A DNA stretch of 64,000 nt from Pseudomonas protegens (lineage in GTDB: Bacteria; Pseudomonadota; Gammaproteobacteria; Pseudomonadales; Pseudomonadaceae): assembly GCF_003363755.1 (NCBI RefSeq), contig NZ_CP031396.1, positions 4,744,501 through 4,808,500 of the forward strand, written 5' to 3'. Shown piece by piece: positions 1 to 7,776 of this stretch. Each line of letters begins with the position of its first letter. Within the stretch, counting starts at the first letter, position 1. The notes below the pieces were generated by a model. The model was not told the origin of the DNA. It worked only from the letters and a program-made list of their open reading frames with translations, and did not search any database. Position numbers and translations under genes: made by a program.

Positions 1-243
1 GAGTTGTGGGCACAGTTCCAGCTGTGCGGCCTGCTGCACAATTGAGTTCGCCATCTGCTGCGCAGCCGGGTTTTCAGGGGTGCGCAGTGCTCGGCGGATA
101 GCCGGCCACAAGCTGCCCAATTGAGCGGGTGTCAGTGGGCTGATATCGATGGGCGCGCCAATGAAACTCGGATGATCCGTTGTCGCGGCGCTCAGGCGTT
201 GCTGCAGGTGCTCGACGAGCGAAGGCGCGGAAAGGGCATCCAT
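1..243 (-). CDS. Hypothetical protein, N-terminal 81 residues only (cut by window edge)
   Basis: An open frame runs from an ATG at 243 to the window edge without a stop, giving 81 residues that begin MDALSAPSLVEHLQQRL. It is rich in Ala, Gln and Leu and looks helical and soluble, with no signal peptide or membrane segment. I do not recognise the family, and the C-terminal part lies outside the window. It is divergent from the thioesterase gene across a shared 326-base upstream region. A competing 193-residue frame on the same strand (74-655) crosses that promoter region and the thioesterase start and looks like a shadow. Confidence 0.5.
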   Translation of the reverse strand, partial: MDALSAPSLVEHLQQRLSAATTDHPSFIGAPIDISPLTPAQLGSLWPAIRRALRTPENPAAQQMANSIVQQAAQLELCPQL

Positions 244-308
244 GACGGCGGTTCTCCTTGTTGGGGGCGCGGATGATCGCATTTTTTATCGCCGATCGTG
301 ACCTCTGA

Positions 309-351
309 CCCCTGCCGGGTTCTTTCGGCCCCTGCCGGGCGGCGATATACT
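309..351 (+). promoter_or_regulatory. Candidate promoter with paired 11-bp direct repeats
   Basis: In the 326-base gap between the divergent genes, the 11-mer CCCCTGCCGGG occurs twice, at 309-319 and 329-339, exactly 20 bp apart. It is followed by a -10-like TATACT at 346-351. No good -35 box is visible, which fits an activator-dependent or RpoS-type promoter. The repeats could be a regulator site for the thioesterase gene, whose start is about 220 bases downstream. Nothing else is recognisable in the rest of this gap. Confidence 0.3.
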
Positions 352-569
352 CACCGACCCAATAAAGTGTGATCGCCCGCGCCGTGCAGCCTGCACGGAA
401 CGCCCAGGGTGCGTCACACCCTCCCGGCGTTCCTGGCCTGTTGTTATCCACAGGCAGGCAGCCCCCGATTATTCCCATCAAGCCTTTGGTCGCTGCCTTG
501 CAGCGCTCATCGGCGTTCCATGCCCGCAGCGTGCCCCTGCGCGGATCTATCCATTCAGGCAGTAGTCCG

Positions 570-983
570 ATGACCCTTCGTGAGCAAGAAATCCAGCGTC
601 GTACCGAACTCTCGGTGACCCGTGTGACCAAGGCGGTATTCCCGTCCACCACCAATCATCACAACACCCTGTTCGGCGGTACCGCCCTGGCCTGGATGGA
701 CGAAGTGTCGTTTATCGCCGCCACGCGCTTTTGCCGGTTGCCACTGGTGACAGTGTCCACCGACCGTATCGACTTCAATCATCCGATTGCCGCTGGTTCT
801 ATTGTCGAGCTGGTAGGGCGGGTGGTGAAGGTGGGCAACACCAGCCTCAAGGTTGAGGTAGAGGTGTTTGTCGAGAGCATGAGTTGCGACGGACGGGAAA
901 AGGCCATTCATGGTCTGTTCAGTTTTGTCGCCATCGATGACGACAAACGTCCGGTGCCGGTGCTTCCGGGATTCGCAGCGTAG
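570..983 (+). CDS. Acyl-CoA thioesterase (hotdog fold, YciA/BACH type)
   Basis: The 137-residue product is expected to hydrolyse acyl-CoA to free fatty acid and CoA in the cytoplasm. The segment HNTLFGGTALAWMDE has the Asn and Asp arrangement of the hotdog acyl-CoA hydrolases. It is followed by VTVSTDRIDFNHPI and a C-terminal strand region, and the length fits the family. The frame is open up to 369, but the extra 67 residues are low-complexity and unlike the family, so I chose the ATG at 570 even though its ribosome binding site is weak (AGGCAG). The gene converges on the antiporter gene and its stop codon is the first triplet of a REP palindrome. Confidence 0.88.
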   Translation: MTLREQEIQRRTELSVTRVTKAVFPSTTNHHNTLFGGTALAWMDEVSFIAATRFCRLPLVTVSTDRIDFNHPIAAGSIVELVGRVVKVGNTSLKVEVEVFVESMSCDGREKAIHGLFSFVAIDDDKRPVPVLPGFAA

Positions 984-1043
984 GAGCCGGTTTGCCGGCG
1001 AAGGCGTTCCTGCGGGCCCCTTCGCCGGCAAACCCGCTTCCTA
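981..1043. repeat. REP palindrome bridging two convergent stop codons
   Basis: A left arm at 981-1004 and a right arm at 1019-1043 form an inverted repeat of about 24 bp with a one-base offset, built on the core GGTTTGCCGGCGAAGG. This is the common Pseudomonas REP type. Its outer TAG triplets are the stop codons of both flanking genes (thioesterase 981-983, antiporter 1041-1043 on the - strand). It probably also acts as a bidirectional transcription or RNA-stability barrier. Confidence 0.85.
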
Positions 1044-2843
1044 GAGAGACTCGGGTTGGATCAGTGCCAGCAGGGTCCAGCCAGCCGTCGGCTTGAGGCC
1101 GCTTTCCGGGGTGATTACATGCACCCAGCCGTTGCTGTCGCGGGCGAACAGCAGGGTTGCGCGTTCGCCGTGCAAAGTCTGGTAGTCGTTCCAGCCAAAG
1201 GCTTCGGTCAGGTGCGTGCTGTACAGCTCTGCGCCTTGGCCCAGCAGGCTGGCCAGCTTGGTGTAGGTCAGGGCCTCGCTGCCCAGTAGCTGGCCGCGAT
1301 GTTCGTGGCTGGCGCGGTGCTTGTCGGTGCGTCGGCTCTCCTGACTGTTGGCCAGGGCAAAAAGGCGCTGATGGCCAAAGTCGTGTCGAAAGCGCATGGC
1401 TGCCAGGGTATTGAGTTCGCCTGAAGGTGAGAGCGCCAGCAAATGCCCCAATCCCACCAGATCCAGATGCGCGTCGGCGTGCTGCGAGGCCGGGTTGCCG
1501 AAATAGGTGGGCAGGCCTTCCATGCGTGCTGCACGGATATTCTCCCAACTGGAGTCGGTCAGCAGCACTCGGCTGCCCAGCTGCTGCAAGGCCTTGCCAA
1601 TGGTGCGTGCCGGGCCATTGGCGCCGACAATCAGGAAGCCGCTGGGAGCGGGCTCCGCGACTTTGAGCAGGCGCGCCAAGGGCCGGGCAGTAGCGCTTTG
1701 CAGGACCACGGTGCCGATGATCACGGCAAAGGTCAGTGGCACCAGCAGCAAAGCCCCCTCGTGACCGGCTTCATCCAGGCGGATGGCGAAGATGGCCGAC
1801 ACCGCTGCCGCAACAATCCCCCGTGGCGCAATCCAGGCCAGCAAGGCGCGTTCACGCCAGTTGAGGCTGGAGCCGGCAGTGGACAGCAGCACATTCAGCG
1901 GGCGAGCGATGAACTGGATCACCAGCAGCAGGATCAGCACCAGCGGCCCCAGGGCGATCAGTGCCTTGAGGTCCAGGCGCGCTGCCAGCAGGATGAACAG
2001 TCCGGAGATCAGCAACACGCTGAGGTTTTCCTTGAAGTGCAGGATGTGTCTTACGTCCACGCCCTTCATGTTGGCCATCCACATGCCCATCAGCGTCACC
2101 GCCAGCAGCCCGGATTCGTGCATCACCTGGTTGGACGCGATGAAGATTCCCAGGACTGCGGCCAGGGTCGCCAGGTTGTGCAGGTACTCCGGTAGCCACT
2201 GGCGACGCATGATGGTGCCCAGGACCCAGCCGCCGGCGATGCCGAACAGGCTGCCGCACAGAATCACTCCGCCAAAGGTCAGCAGGCTGTGGCTCAGGCC
2301 CTCGCCGGCGGCGCTGGCAATGATGAAGCTGTAGACCACCACCGCCAGCAGGGCGCCGATAGGGTCGATGACGATGCCCTCCCAGCGCAGGATATTGGCG
2401 ATCGAGGCCTTGGGTCGTACCACTCGCAACATGGGCACGATCACCGTCGGCCCAGTGACCAGCGTCAAGGTGCCGAACAGCAGGGCCAGCATCCAGTCGA
2501 AGCCCAGCAGCCAATGGGTGGCCAGGGTGATCACCGCCCAGGTGGAGAGCGCGCCGATGGTCACCATGCGGCGCACCACGCTGCCGATTTCACGCCATTC
2601 CGAGAGATGCAGGGTCAGGCTGCCCTCGAACAGGATCAGCGCCACCGCCAGGGACACCAGGGGCATCAGCAGCGGGCCGAACATCTCCTGGGGATCGAGC
2701 CAGCCCAGCACGGGACCGGCAAGAATGCCGCTCAGCAGCAGGAACAGAATGGCTGGCAGTTTCAGCCTCCAGGCCAGCCATTGGCAGCCCAGTGCTGCCG
2801 CGCCGATGCCGCCGAAGGCCAGCAGAATCTGTTGTTCGCTCAT
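1041..2843 (-). CDS. Na+/H+ antiporter, CPA1 type with C-terminal nucleotide-binding domain
   Basis: The 600-residue inner-membrane protein should exchange Na+ or K+ for H+. About the first 400 residues form 11-13 hydrophobic segments, including FEGSLTLHL and a conserved TGPTVIVPML stretch typical of the NhaP/CPA1 exchangers. A Rossmann-like TrkA-N segment follows (GFLIVGANGPARTIGKAL), so nucleotide control of transport is likely. The longest frame opens with TTG at 2846. I prefer the ATG at 2843, with AGGG about 8 bases upstream. The gene is divergent from xerD and ends in a REP palindrome. The ion specificity cannot be read from sequence. Confidence 0.88.
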   Translation of the reverse strand: MSEQQILLAFGGIGAAALGCQWLAWRLKLPAILFLLLSGILAGPVLGWLDPQEMFGPLLMPLVSLAVALILFEGSLTLHLSEWREIGSVVRRMVTIGALSTWAVITLATHWLLGFDWMLALLFGTLTLVTGPTVIVPMLRVVRPKASIANILRWEGIVIDPIGALLAVVVYSFIIASAAGEGLSHSLLTFGGVILCGSLFGIAGGWVLGTIMRRQWLPEYLHNLATLAAVLGIFIASNQVMHESGLLAVTLMGMWMANMKGVDVRHILHFKENLSVLLISGLFILLAARLDLKALIALGPLVLILLLVIQFIARPLNVLLSTAGSSLNWRERALLAWIAPRGIVAAAVSAIFAIRLDEAGHEGALLLVPLTFAVIIGTVVLQSATARPLARLLKVAEPAPSGFLIVGANGPARTIGKALQQLGSRVLLTDSSWENIRAARMEGLPTYFGNPASQHADAHLDLVGLGHLLALSPSGELNTLAAMRFRHDFGHQRLFALANSQESRRTDKHRASHEHRGQLLGSEALTYTKLASLLGQGAELYSTHLTEAFGWNDYQTLHGERATLLFARDSNGWVHVITPESGLKPTAGWTLLALIQPESL

Positions 2844-2950
2844 CAATGCACCCTGTTCCTTGAAATGGCTGGCTATGAAAGACTAGCGACCCTCTGCGCA
2901 GTTCACTATTTTTTTACGCGTGGCCCCTGGGCCGTGCCTTTCGAGTCTTT

Positions 2951-3847
2951 ATGCCCGCCATCGACCACCCCCTGATCGACCGTTTTCTCGATGCCCTGTG
3001 GCTGGAGAAAGGCCTGTCCGACAACACCCGCCATGCCTATCGCAGTGACCTGGCGCTGTTCAACGGCTGGCTGCAGGAGCAGGGGGTGGAGTTGCCGCAG
3101 GCCGGACGCGAGCTGATCCTCGATCATTTGGCCTGGCGCGTGGAGCAAGCCTACAAGCCCCGTTCCACGGCCAGATTCCTCTCGGGGGTGCGGGGCTTCT
3201 ATCGCTATTTGCTGAGAGAAAAACTGATCGAGATCGATCCAACTTTGCAGATCGATATGCCGCAACTGGGGCGCCCGCTGCCCAAGTCCCTGTCGGAGGC
3301 CGATGTCGAGGCGTTGCTGGCGGCACCGGACTTGAGCGAGGCCATCGGCCAGCGCGATCGCGCCATGCTGGAGGTGCTCTACGCCTGCGGCCTGCGGGTG
3401 ACTGAGCTGATCAGCCTGACCCTGGAACAGGTCAACCTGCGCCAGGGCGTGTTGCGGGTCATGGGCAAGGGCAGCAAGGAGCGCCTGGTGCCTATGGGCG
3501 AGGAATCGATTGTCTGGGTCGAGCGCTACATGCGTGATGCCCGGGCCGAGCTGCTGGGCGGGCGGCCCAGCGATGTACTGTTTCCCAGCTTGCGTGGCGA
3601 GCAGATGACGCGGCAGACCTTCTGGCACCGGATCAAGCATCAGGCCAAGGTCGCCGGGATCGGCAAGGCGCTGTCGCCTCACACCCTGCGCCACGCCTTC
3701 GCCACGCACTTGCTCAATCACGGGGCCGATCTGCGAGTGGTGCAGATGTTGCTGGGCCACAGTGATCTGTCCACCACCCAGATTTATACCCATGTGGCGC
3801 GTGCCCGCCTCCAGGATCTGCACGCCAAGCATCACCCGCGGGGTTGA
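2951..3847 (+). CDS. xerD: Site-specific tyrosine recombinase XerD
   Basis: XerD acts with XerC at the dif site, under FtsK control, to resolve chromosome dimers. The protein has 298 residues, the same length as E. coli XerD. The N-terminal SAM-like core-binding domain covers about residues 1-90. The catalytic domain shows the Arg of YACGLRVTEL, the Lys of GKGSKERLVP, the HTLRHAFATH box, the LGHSDLSTTQ box and the nucleophile Tyr279 in QIYTHVARARL. XerD rather than XerC is favoured by the length and by the downstream dsbC-hom-thrC order, which I recall from Pseudomonas. The ribosome binding site is weak. Confidence 0.96.
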   Translation: MPAIDHPLIDRFLDALWLEKGLSDNTRHAYRSDLALFNGWLQEQGVELPQAGRELILDHLAWRVEQAYKPRSTARFLSGVRGFYRYLLREKLIEIDPTLQIDMPQLGRPLPKSLSEADVEALLAAPDLSEAIGQRDRAMLEVLYACGLRVTELISLTLEQVNLRQGVLRVMGKGSKERLVPMGEESIVWVERYMRDARAELLGGRPSDVLFPSLRGEQMTRQTFWHRIKHQAKVAGIGKALSPHTLRHAFATHLLNHGADLRVVQMLLGHSDLSTTQIYTHVARARLQDLHAKHHPRG

Positions 3848-3996
3848 TTTGGCTCCCGGGTGGCGCTTTGCGTCGCCCGTAGTCGGTGCCGGCAAACAGA
3901 TGTGGTAGGCTTTGTCGGTTTGCAAAACGGGTGTTTGCGGGCCGTTGCCATTGCGACCGCTCCCAGTTGCCCATTTGCCCGCCTTCAGGAGTTCCC

Positions 3997-4728
3997 ATGC
4001 GTTTGACCCAGATTTTTGCCGCCGCCTCCCTGGCGTTGCTCAGCACCTTCGCCGTGGCCGATGACAGTGCCGAGAAAGCCATCCGCAAGAGCCTCGAGAC
4101 GCTGCAGCTCGAAGTGCCGGTGGAGAGCATCACCGCCAGTCCTCTGGCCGGGCTGTACGAGGTCAAGCTCAAGGGCAGTCGCGTGCTTTATGCCAGCGCC
4201 GATGGCCAGTTCGTGGTCCAGGGCTATCTGTTCCAGCTCAAGGACGGCAAACCGGTGAACCTGACGGAAAAAACCGAGCGCCTGGGCATTTCCAAGTTGA
4301 TCAACGGCATTCCGGTCGCAGAAACTGTGGTCTATCCGGCCATCGGCGAGACCAAGACCCACATCACCGTATTTACCGACACCACCTGCCCGTACTGCCA
4401 CAAGCTGCACGCGGAAATACCGGCACTGAACAAGCAGGGTGTGGAAGTGCGCTATGTAGCGTTCCCGCGTCAGGGCCTGGGTTCGCCGGGTGACGAACAG
4501 CTGCAGGCAGTCTGGTGTTCGGCGGACAAGAAAGCCGCCATGGACAAGATGGTCGACGGCAAGGAAATCAAGGCCGCCAAGTGCGATAACCCGGTGTCCA
4601 AGCAATTCGCCCTGGGTCAGTCGATCGGCGTCAATGGCACGCCGGCCATCGTCCTGGCTGATGGCCAAGTCATTCCCGGCTACCAGCCGGCACCGCAGAT
4701 CGCCAAACTGGCCCTGGGTGCGAAATAA
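3997..4728 (+). CDS. dsbC: Thiol:disulfide interchange protein DsbC
   Basis: This is the periplasmic disulfide isomerase, a V-shaped dimer kept reduced by DsbD. The 243-residue precursor starts at the ATG with AGGAG at 3986-3990. It has a signal peptide (MRLTQIFAAASLALLST...AVA, cleavage near residue 21), an N-terminal dimerisation domain with the YEVKL segment, and a thioredoxin domain whose active site is CPYC at residues 131-134. A cis-Pro follows in NGTPAIVLADG. Two further cysteines (AVWCSADKK and AAKCDNP) correspond to the structural pair of DsbC. The longer frame from 3886 would bury the signal peptide and is rejected. Confidence 0.96.
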   Translation: MRLTQIFAAASLALLSTFAVADDSAEKAIRKSLETLQLEVPVESITASPLAGLYEVKLKGSRVLYASADGQFVVQGYLFQLKDGKPVNLTEKTERLGISKLINGIPVAETVVYPAIGETKTHITVFTDTTCPYCHKLHAEIPALNKQGVEVRYVAFPRQGLGSPGDEQLQAVWCSADKKAAMDKMVDGKEIKAAKCDNPVSKQFALGQSIGVNGTPAIVLADGQVIPGYQPAPQIAKLALGAK

Positions 4729-4768
4729 TCCTGCATCGTCACGCTAGCCTTTGACGATCATGCTCCTC

Positions 4769-4850
4769 CGGTTGCAACCGAAGGGGCATTAATAGAGAGC
4801 CGTGCTGTTTGCGGCTGTTTTCCACGGCCGGCCTTGAGTCGGCCGTTTTA
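4769..4850 (+). terminator. Palindrome and terminator-like hairpin upstream of hom
   Basis: The dsbC-hom gap holds a perfect 12-bp palindrome, CGGTTGCAACCG, at 4769-4780. A second hairpin has a 7-bp stem (ACGGCCG 4824-4830 with CGGCCGT 4840-4846) followed by TTTA, and lies just before the hom ribosome binding site GGGGAG (4852-4857). The second hairpin could end dsbC transcription or attenuate read-through into hom. The U tract is short, so termination may be partial. Confidence 0.45.
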
Positions 4851-4863
4851 TGGGGAGTTCAGA

Positions 4864-6168
4864 GTGAATCCGGTCAAAGTAGGCATCTGTGGGCTGGGTA
4901 CTGTCGGTGGCGGTACCCTAAACGTACTTCAGCGCAACGCCGAGGAGATTGCCCGCCGTGCCGGGCGTGGAATCGAAGTAGCGCAAATTGCTACCCGTAC
5001 GCCAAAGCCTCAGTTCCAGACGACCGGTATTGCGATTACCAACGATGTCTTCGCCGTGGCCACCAACCCTGAAATCGATATCGTTATCGAGCTGGTGGGC
5101 GGCTATACCGTGGCCCGTGAGTTGGTGCTCAAGGCCATCGAGAATGGCAAGCATGTGGTTACCGCGAACAAGGCGCTGATTGCCGTCCACGGTAACGAGA
5201 TTTTCGCCAAGGCCCAGGAGAAGGGCGTGATCGTGGCCTTCGAAGCCGCCGTGGCCGGTGGCATTCCGGTGATCAAGGCGATCCGCGAAGGGCTCTCGGC
5301 CAACCGCATCAACTGGCTGGCGGGGATCATCAACGGCACCGGCAACTTCATCCTCTCGGAAATGCGCGAGAAGGGCCGTACCTTCGAAGACGTGCTGGCT
5401 GAAGCCCAGGCCCTGGGTTATGCCGAAGCCGATCCGACCTTCGACGTTGAAGGCATCGACGCCGCGCACAAGCTGACCATCCTGGCGTCCATCGCCTTTG
5501 GTATCCCGCTGCAGTTCGACAAGGCCTACACCGAAGGCATCACCAAGCTGACCACGGCTGACGTGAACTACGCCGAAGCCCTGGGCTACCGCATCAAGCA
5601 CCTGGGTGTGGCGCGCCGCACCGAGGCCGGCATCGAGCTGCGGGTGCACCCGACCCTGATCCCGGCCGACCGCCTGATCGCCAACGTCAACGGCGTGATG
5701 AACGCGGTGATGGTCAATGGCGACGCTGCCGGTTCGACCCTGTTCTACGGCGCTGGCGCCGGCATGGAGCCGACCGCTTCGTCGGTGGTGGCCGATCTGG
5801 TGGACGTGGTTCGCGCCATGACCAGCGATCCGGAAAACCGCGTGCCGCACCTGGCCTTCCAGCCTGATTCCCTGTCCGACCACCCGATCCTGCCGATCGA
5901 GTCCTGCGAAAGCGCCTACTACCTGCGCATCCAGGCCAAGGATCACCCGGGCGTACTGGCCCAGGTGGCGAGCATTCTTTCCGAGCGCGGCATCAACATC
6001 GAATCGATCATGCAGAAGGAAGTGGAAGAACAGGATGGCCTGGTGCCGATGATCCTGCTGACCCACCGCGTTCTGGAGCAGCACATCAACGATGCGATTA
6101 CCGCGCTGGAGGCCCTGCAGGGTGTCGTCGGCCCGGTGGTCCGTATCCGCGTCGAACATTTGAATTAA
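4864..6168 (+). CDS. hom: Homoserine dehydrogenase
   Basis: The enzyme reduces aspartate semialdehyde to homoserine with NAD(P)H, the branch step to threonine and methionine. The start is GTG at 4864, with GGGGAG six bases upstream, giving 434 residues (the length I recall for P. aeruginosa Hom). The ATG at 4834 lies inside the preceding hairpin and is unlikely. Residues 1-130 hold the Rossmann domain (GICGLGTVGGG). The catalytic region includes GIINGTGNFIL and EADPTFDVEG. A C-terminal ACT domain (about 350-430, YYLRIQAKDHPGVLAQVA) suggests feedback control by threonine. thrC follows after 107 bases. Confidence 0.96.
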   Translation: MNPVKVGICGLGTVGGGTLNVLQRNAEEIARRAGRGIEVAQIATRTPKPQFQTTGIAITNDVFAVATNPEIDIVIELVGGYTVARELVLKAIENGKHVVTANKALIAVHGNEIFAKAQEKGVIVAFEAAVAGGIPVIKAIREGLSANRINWLAGIINGTGNFILSEMREKGRTFEDVLAEAQALGYAEADPTFDVEGIDAAHKLTILASIAFGIPLQFDKAYTEGITKLTTADVNYAEALGYRIKHLGVARRTEAGIELRVHPTLIPADRLIANVNGVMNAVMVNGDAAGSTLFYGAGAGMEPTASSVVADLVDVVRAMTSDPENRVPHLAFQPDSLSDHPILPIESCESAYYLRIQAKDHPGVLAQVASILSERGINIESIMQKEVEEQDGLVPMILLTHRVLEQHINDAITALEALQGVVGPVVRIRVEHLN

Positions 6169-6174
6169 TGAAGC

Positions 6175-6270
6175 AGCCGCAAGTGGCGAGCGGCAAGCGC
6201 CAAGTCAGAAGCTGATGTGCTTTGACTTGAGGCTTGAAGCTTGCGGCTTGAGGCTCAAACCGAAGGTTTG
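6175..6270 (+). repeat. Imperfect inverted repeat plus hairpin over the thrC ribosome binding site
   Basis: The hom-thrC gap folds almost entirely. A left arm (6175-6206, starting AGCCGCAAG and ending CCAAGTC) pairs imperfectly with a right arm (6224-6248, starting GACTTGAGGC and ending CTTGCGGCT). A second, perfect 6-bp hairpin follows: CAAACC 6256-6261, loop GAA, GGTTTG 6265-6270. The only Shine-Dalgarno-like sequence for thrC (GAAGG, 6262-6266) lies in the loop and stem of this second hairpin. Confidence 0.6.
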
Positions 6271-6275
6271 TCCCC

Positions 6276-7685
6276 ATGCGCTATATCAGTACTCGTGGCC
6301 AGGCACCGGCCCTGAATTTCGAAGATGTGCTGCTGGCCGGTCTGGCCAGTGATGGCGGTCTCTATGTGCCGGAGAACCTGCCGCGCTTTACCCAGGAAGA
6401 AATCGCTTCCTGGGCCGGCCTGCCGTATCACGAGCTGGCGTTCCGGGTCATGCGCCCGTTCGTCACCGGCAGCATTCCGGATGCCGACTTCAAGAAGATC
6501 CTGGAAGAAACCTACGCGGCCTTCTCTCACAACGCCATTGCCCCGCTGCGTCAGCTGAACGGCAATGAGTGGGTGCTGGAGCTGTTCCACGGCCCGACCC
6601 TGGCGTTCAAGGACTTCGCCCTGCAACTGCTGGGTCGCCTGCTGGACTACGTGCTGGAGAAGCGCGGCGAGCGCGTGGTGATCATCGGCGCCACCTCCGG
6701 TGACACCGGTTCGGCGGCCATTGAAGGCTGCAAGCGTTGCGACAACGTCGACATCTTCATCCTGCATCCGCACAACCGTGTCTCGGAAGTGCAGCGCCGG
6801 CAGATGACCACCATCCTCGGCGAGAACATCCACAACATCGCCATTGAAGGCAACTTCGACGACTGCCAGGAAATGGTCAAGGCCAGCTTCGCCGACCAGG
6901 GCTTCCTCAAGGGCACCCGTCTGGTGGCGGTGAACTCGATCAACTGGGCGCGGATCATGGCCCAGATCGTCTACTACTTCCACGCGGCCCTGCAGTTGGG
7001 CGGCCCGGCGCGCTCCATCGCGTTCTCGGTGCCCACCGGTAACTTCGGTGACATCTTCGCCGGCTACCTGGCACGCAACATGGGCCTGCCCATCAGCCAG
7101 CTGATCGTCGCCACCAACCGCAACGACATCCTGCACCGTTTCATGAGCGGCAATCAGTACGTCAAGGAAACCCTGCACGCGACCCTGTCGCCGTCCATGG
7201 ACATCATGGTCTCGTCGAACTTCGAGCGCCTGCTGTTCGACCTGCACGGTCGCAATGGCGCGGCGCTGGCGGGGTTGATGGAGAGCTTCAAGCAAGGCGG
7301 CGGTTTCAGCGTCGAAGAGGATCGCTGGAGCGAAGCGCGCAAGCTGTTCGACTCCCTGGCGGTGAACGACGAGCAGACCTGCGAGACCATCGCCGAAGTC
7401 TTCGAACAGACCGGCGAGGTGCTCGACCCGCATACCGCGATTGGCGTCAAGGCCGCCCGTGAGTGCCGTCGCAGCCTGGATACACCGATGGTGATCCTGG
7501 GCACTGCGCACCCGGTCAAGTTCCCCGACGCGGTGGAGAAGGCCGGTGTCGGCAAGGCTCTGGAACTGCCGGCGCACTTGTCCGACCTGTTCCAGCGCGA
7601 AGAACGCTGCACGGTCCTGGCCAATGACCTGAAAGCGGTGCAGGCTTTTGTCAGCCAGCACGGCAATCGTGGCAAGCCACTCTGA
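6276..7685 (+). CDS. thrC: Threonine synthase
   Basis: This PLP enzyme converts O-phosphohomoserine to threonine and phosphate, the last step of threonine synthesis. The 469-residue length fits the long (yeast/E. coli-like) class. The N-terminal MRYISTRGQAP...FEDVLLAGLASDGGLYVP is the family signature. The PLP lysine is K112 in LAFKDFALQLLG, and the phosphate-binding loop GATSGDTGSAAIEG and the VPTGNFGDIFAGY segment are intact. It follows hom in the same direction and probably shares its transcript, with translation possibly controlled by the hairpin that covers its ribosome binding site. Confidence 0.96.
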   Translation: MRYISTRGQAPALNFEDVLLAGLASDGGLYVPENLPRFTQEEIASWAGLPYHELAFRVMRPFVTGSIPDADFKKILEETYAAFSHNAIAPLRQLNGNEWVLELFHGPTLAFKDFALQLLGRLLDYVLEKRGERVVIIGATSGDTGSAAIEGCKRCDNVDIFILHPHNRVSEVQRRQMTTILGENIHNIAIEGNFDDCQEMVKASFADQGFLKGTRLVAVNSINWARIMAQIVYYFHAALQLGGPARSIAFSVPTGNFGDIFAGYLARNMGLPISQLIVATNRNDILHRFMSGNQYVKETLHATLSPSMDIMVSSNFERLLFDLHGRNGAALAGLMESFKQGGGFSVEEDRWSEARKLFDSLAVNDEQTCETIAEVFEQTGEVLDPHTAIGVKAARECRRSLDTPMVILGTAHPVKFPDAVEKAGVGKALELPAHLSDLFQREERCTVLANDLKAVQAFVSQHGNRGKPL

Positions 7686-7707
7686 TCCCTTGGTCTTGTC
7701 GTCCACG

Positions 7708-7738
7708 AAGCCCGTCTCCTGACGGGCTTTGTTTTTTC
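7708..7738 (+). terminator. Intrinsic terminator after thrC
   Basis: A 9-bp stem (AAGCCCGTC 7708-7716 with GACGGGCTT 7721-7729) and TCCT loop is followed by a T-rich run, TTTGTTTTTT. It separates the threonine genes from the sensor kinase gene. Confidence 0.85.
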
Positions 7739-7776
7739 ATGCGCAAGCTTGGCCCGCCAGGGGCAGGGAGGCCCGG

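Noticed and set aside
369..569. N-terminal extension of the thioesterase from a GTG at 369
   Set aside because: The 67 extra residues are unlike the family and there is no ribosome binding site; treated as leader.
74..655. 193-codon - strand frame over the first promoter and the thioesterase start
   Set aside because: Arg/Pro/Gly-rich composition, and it overlaps both a recognised gene and the better 81-codon partial frame.
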